From JBKEAR01 sp047972425 (GTDB lineage: Bacteria; Pseudomonadota; Alphaproteobacteria; JBKEAR01), in NCBI GenBank assembly GCA_047972425.1, contig JBKEAR010000003.1, positions 224,231 through 288,230 of the forward strand: DNA of 64,000 nt, in the 5' to 3' direction. Under the pieces are notes generated by a model. That model did not search any database and was not told the DNA's origin. It worked only from the letters and a program-made list of their open reading frames with translations. Every line of letters starts with the position of its first letter. The first letter of the stretch is position 1. A program made the position numbers and the translations under genes. Below, piece after piece: positions 62,476 through 64,000 of the stretch.

Positions 62476-63135
62476 CTAATCAATACTTAATGTTTTTTTA
62501 TCACGTGGAGCTGTTTTTTTCATAATAACTTTTGAAGATGTTTGATTAACTGTTTTAGATAAATCAGCAGATTTTTTCTTTTTAAATTCATCTTCTATTT
62601 CTTGATAATAATCTTCGGATGTTGGCTTACTGCTCTTTGCTTTGACTTTCTGATTTATTTTTTCTTTTTCGTAAATCTCTCTTTGGGGTATTTTTCGTTT
62701 ATCAGTTAAAAATAATGCGATTAATCCGGACGCAATTGGTACTGTGTACGGAAATGAAAACAGCTCAGTAAGTTCTTGAGGAATGTTGGAACCATTTTGT
62801 GAAAAATAAAAAATAGTCAAATTGATAGCGCTTGATGCGAGGGTCATCAGAAATATAAACTGAAAAGGGCTATTGGCAAGAAGTTGGCCAACAACAGCAA
62901 TGGTAATCCATACCGCGAAAATATTGGGAACTTGAAGAATATAATTATAAAATGATTCCCAATATAATAGCCGGTCACCAAATAAATTTAAATATTTTTC
63001 TGGGTCAATACCAGAAGCCCCAATAAAACGTATATCCGAGGTAAGCTGGGCCATAGTGCCGGTAAATGCAAGGCCAATATAGCTAAAAAGCAGCGCCAAA
63101 AAAGTATAAAAAGTAATCCGATAGAAAAAAAGCAT
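62476..63135 (-). CDS. Uncharacterised membrane protein with charged C-terminal tail
   Basis: I do not recognise this 219-residue protein. It has about four hydrophobic segments in the first 150 residues (near 5-30, 70-95, 100-120 and 135-155 by eye), then a hydrophilic tail from about 160 to the end, rich in Lys, Glu and Ser (KAKSSKPTSEDYYQEIEDEFKKKKSADL). I chose the ATG at 63135, preceded by AAAGGAAGAG; a TTG nine codons earlier has no such site. It lies 7 bp upstream of the decayed permease, so the two may once have formed an operon, and downstream of the small RNA terminator. Confidence 0.65.
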   Translation of the reverse strand: MLFFYRITFYTFLALLFSYIGLAFTGTMAQLTSDIRFIGASGIDPEKYLNLFGDRLLYWESFYNYILQVPNIFAVWITIAVVGQLLANSPFQFIFLMTLASSAINLTIFYFSQNGSNIPQELTELFSFPYTVPIASGLIALFLTDKRKIPQREIYEKEKINQKVKAKSSKPTSEDYYQEIEDEFKKKKSADLSKTVNQTSSKVIMKKTAPRDKKTLSID

Positions 63136-63197
63136 ATCTCTTCCTTTTATTAATCCTATCAATCTATCTTAAACTAATATGCCCATGTAATCGAGAT

Positions 63198-63228
63198 AAA
63201 AAAAACCGAGCCTATTTAAAGGGCTCGG
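63198..63228 (-). terminator. Intrinsic terminator of the small RNA
   Basis: A 7-bp GC-rich stem (CCGAGCC/GGCTCGG) with a 9-base loop and eight T on the minus strand. It lies more than 240 bp beyond the lsrB stop codon, which suggests a separate transcript ends here. Confidence 0.9.
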
Positions 63229-63310
63229 CATATAAAGTTTAACAGGGAGGCTTCACGTCTGGGAGACGTAGGATCTTAAAAAAGACCCCATCTGGGCTAT
63301 AAGAGCCCGA
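63198..63310 (-). ncRNA. abcR: AbcR-like (alpha-r15) small regulatory RNA candidate
   Basis: Read on the minus strand, about 110 bases form successive hairpins: GGGCT/AGCCC (63308-63294), GGGTCTT/AAGATCC (63288-63271), ACGTCT/AGACGT with a CCC loop (63269-63255), then an unpaired CCTCCC (63250-63245) and a terminator stem CCGAGCC/GGCTCGG followed by eight T (63228-63198). There is no ORF. C-rich, unpaired anti-Shine-Dalgarno stretches between hairpins are the hallmark of AbcR RNAs, which repress ABC-transporter mRNAs in Hyphomicrobiales, and abcR genes lie beside lsrB/vtlR, as here. The 5' end is not fixed; TATAGT near 63316 could be its -10. The structure is clear, the family name is inference. 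Confidence 0.65.
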
Positions 63311-63473
63311 GAACTATAAATGATTCTAAAAGAACCGAAACTTAAAAAAACTAAAATACATATTCTTTATGATTAGAATATAGTTGAACTTTCATTTTGA
63401 AAGAAGCATAAATATCGTAACCCTGATATGCATTTTTTGCATGGACAACCAAAAAGTCGTAACAAAATGAAAA

Positions 63474-64000
63474 TTAATATTTCACTTGCTTTGTCATATG
63501 CAATAAAAAGTCTCTAAACACAGTAACACGGGGAGATTTTCGTAATTCTTCGGGGTAAACAAAATATACTTCAATAGTTGGTGGGCGTAAATCCTGCATA
63601 ATCTGCACTAAATTCGTCCCTTCACTTGATATATAATCGGGCAGGCTTCCAATACCAATACCACGCTCAATAGAGCGAAAAATCGCATAAGTATTATTTA
63701 CCCGAAAAAACGGTTTGCGTTTTGGCAAGCCTTCACGCCCAACTTCTAATAGCCAATCAATAAACGGAACAGGGGCTTTAAGCTCATTACCGTAACAAAC
63801 AATACGATGTTTATCTAAATCTTCCACTTTTCTTGGCATACCGAATTCCTTTAAATATTCGGGCGATGCAAATACCCGATTGGGTATGGATAATAAATGG
63901 CGCTGAACAACATCGGGATGTGTTGGCGGTGTCATTCTTAATGCCACATCGGCTTGGCGCATAGATATATCTAAATCATCTTCTGATAATAAAAACCAAA
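63474..64000 (-). CDS. lsrB: LysR-type transcriptional regulator, LsrB/VtlR type (3' part)
   Basis: The frame is open to the window edge, so the DNA-binding N-terminal half lies beyond 64000. The visible 175 residues are the C-terminal effector-binding domain: LLSEDDLDISMRQADVALRM, VFASPEYLKEFGMP, VEDLDKHRIVCYG, the IFRSIERGIGIGSLPDYI hinge and YFVYPEELRKSPRVTVFRDFLL. This pattern matches what I know of LsrB (Sinorhizobium) and VtlR (Brucella), which control envelope and redox genes and small RNAs of the AbcR group. The small RNA candidate starts about 165 bp after its stop on the same strand. An ATG at 63962 is internal, not the start. Confidence 0.85.
   Translation of the reverse strand, partial: WFLLSEDDLDISMRQADVALRMTPPTHPDVVQRHLLSIPNRVFASPEYLKEFGMPRKVEDLDKHRIVCYGNELKAPVPFIDWLLEVGREGLPKRKPFFRVNNTYAIFRSIERGIGIGSLPDYISSEGTNLVQIMQDLRPPTIEVYFVYPEELRKSPRVTVFRDFLLHMTKQVKY

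Overview
The window reads as one continuous stretch of an AT-rich alphaproteobacterial chromosome (I judge roughly 37-40% GC by eye). Most of it is vertically inherited core genome. Three observations point to the Hyphomicrobiales (Rhizobiales). First, the order clpX-lon-hup-tRNA-nuoA-N-birA-rnj-proS-lolCD-dnaE, followed by rpsB-tsf-pyrH-frr-uppS-cdsA-dxr-rseP-bamA-skp-lpxD-fabZ-lpxA-lpxI-lpxB, is the one I know from Brucella and Bartonella relatives. Second, the right edge carries a LysR gene of the LsrB/VtlR type. Third, a compact RNA resembling the AbcR small RNAs lies beside that gene. A tryptophanase operon and a sugar ABC transporter suggest a host- or gut-associated life, but the species cannot be named from this window.

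Layout. 1-3776: end of clpX, then lon and hup (proteolysis, nucleoid). 3875-4221: tRNA-Val and two identical tRNA-Asp genes. 4222-8515: a tryptophan-utilisation cassette comprising a PAS/HTH regulator, a putative TnaC-like leader peptide (5218-5277), tnaA, an aromatic amino acid permease and ridA. 8721-22944: a complete 14-gene nuo operon for respiratory complex I. 22949-32418: birA, RNase J, proS, the LolCD lipoprotein-release ABC transporter and dnaE. 32588-35706: rpsB, tsf, pyrH, frr. 35710-46794: envelope biogenesis (uppS, cdsA, dxr, rseP, bamA, skp, lpxD, fabZ, lpxA and a fused lpxI-lpxB). 46778-50179: gloA, then nudC and uvrB on the opposite strand.

50235-53493: a minus-strand trehalose/maltose-type ABC operon that lacks an ATPase gene. 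53617-57020: aspartate aminotransferase and a divergent EF-G-like GTPase, each with its own terminator. 57179-61332: accessory genes (methyltransferase plus DUF1971 protein; aldo/keto reductase, exported flavodoxin, SUMF1-domain protein and SnoaL-like protein). 61353-62468: a decayed permease gene. 62476-63135: an unknown membrane protein. 63198-63310: the AbcR-like sRNA candidate. 63474-64000: the 3' part of lsrB/vtlR, cut by the window edge.

How the genes work together. The tna cassette would import tryptophan, cleave it to indole, pyruvate and ammonia, and use RidA to remove the 2-aminoacrylate released by the lyase. The envelope block links undecaprenyl phosphate, CDP-diacylglycerol, isoprenoid and lipid A synthesis with outer-membrane protein assembly. 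The points most worth checking are the TnaC-like leader peptide, the LpxI-LpxB fusion, the AbcR-like sRNA, the long hairpin inside the start of skp, and the periplasmic flavodoxin/SUMF1/SnoaL cluster.
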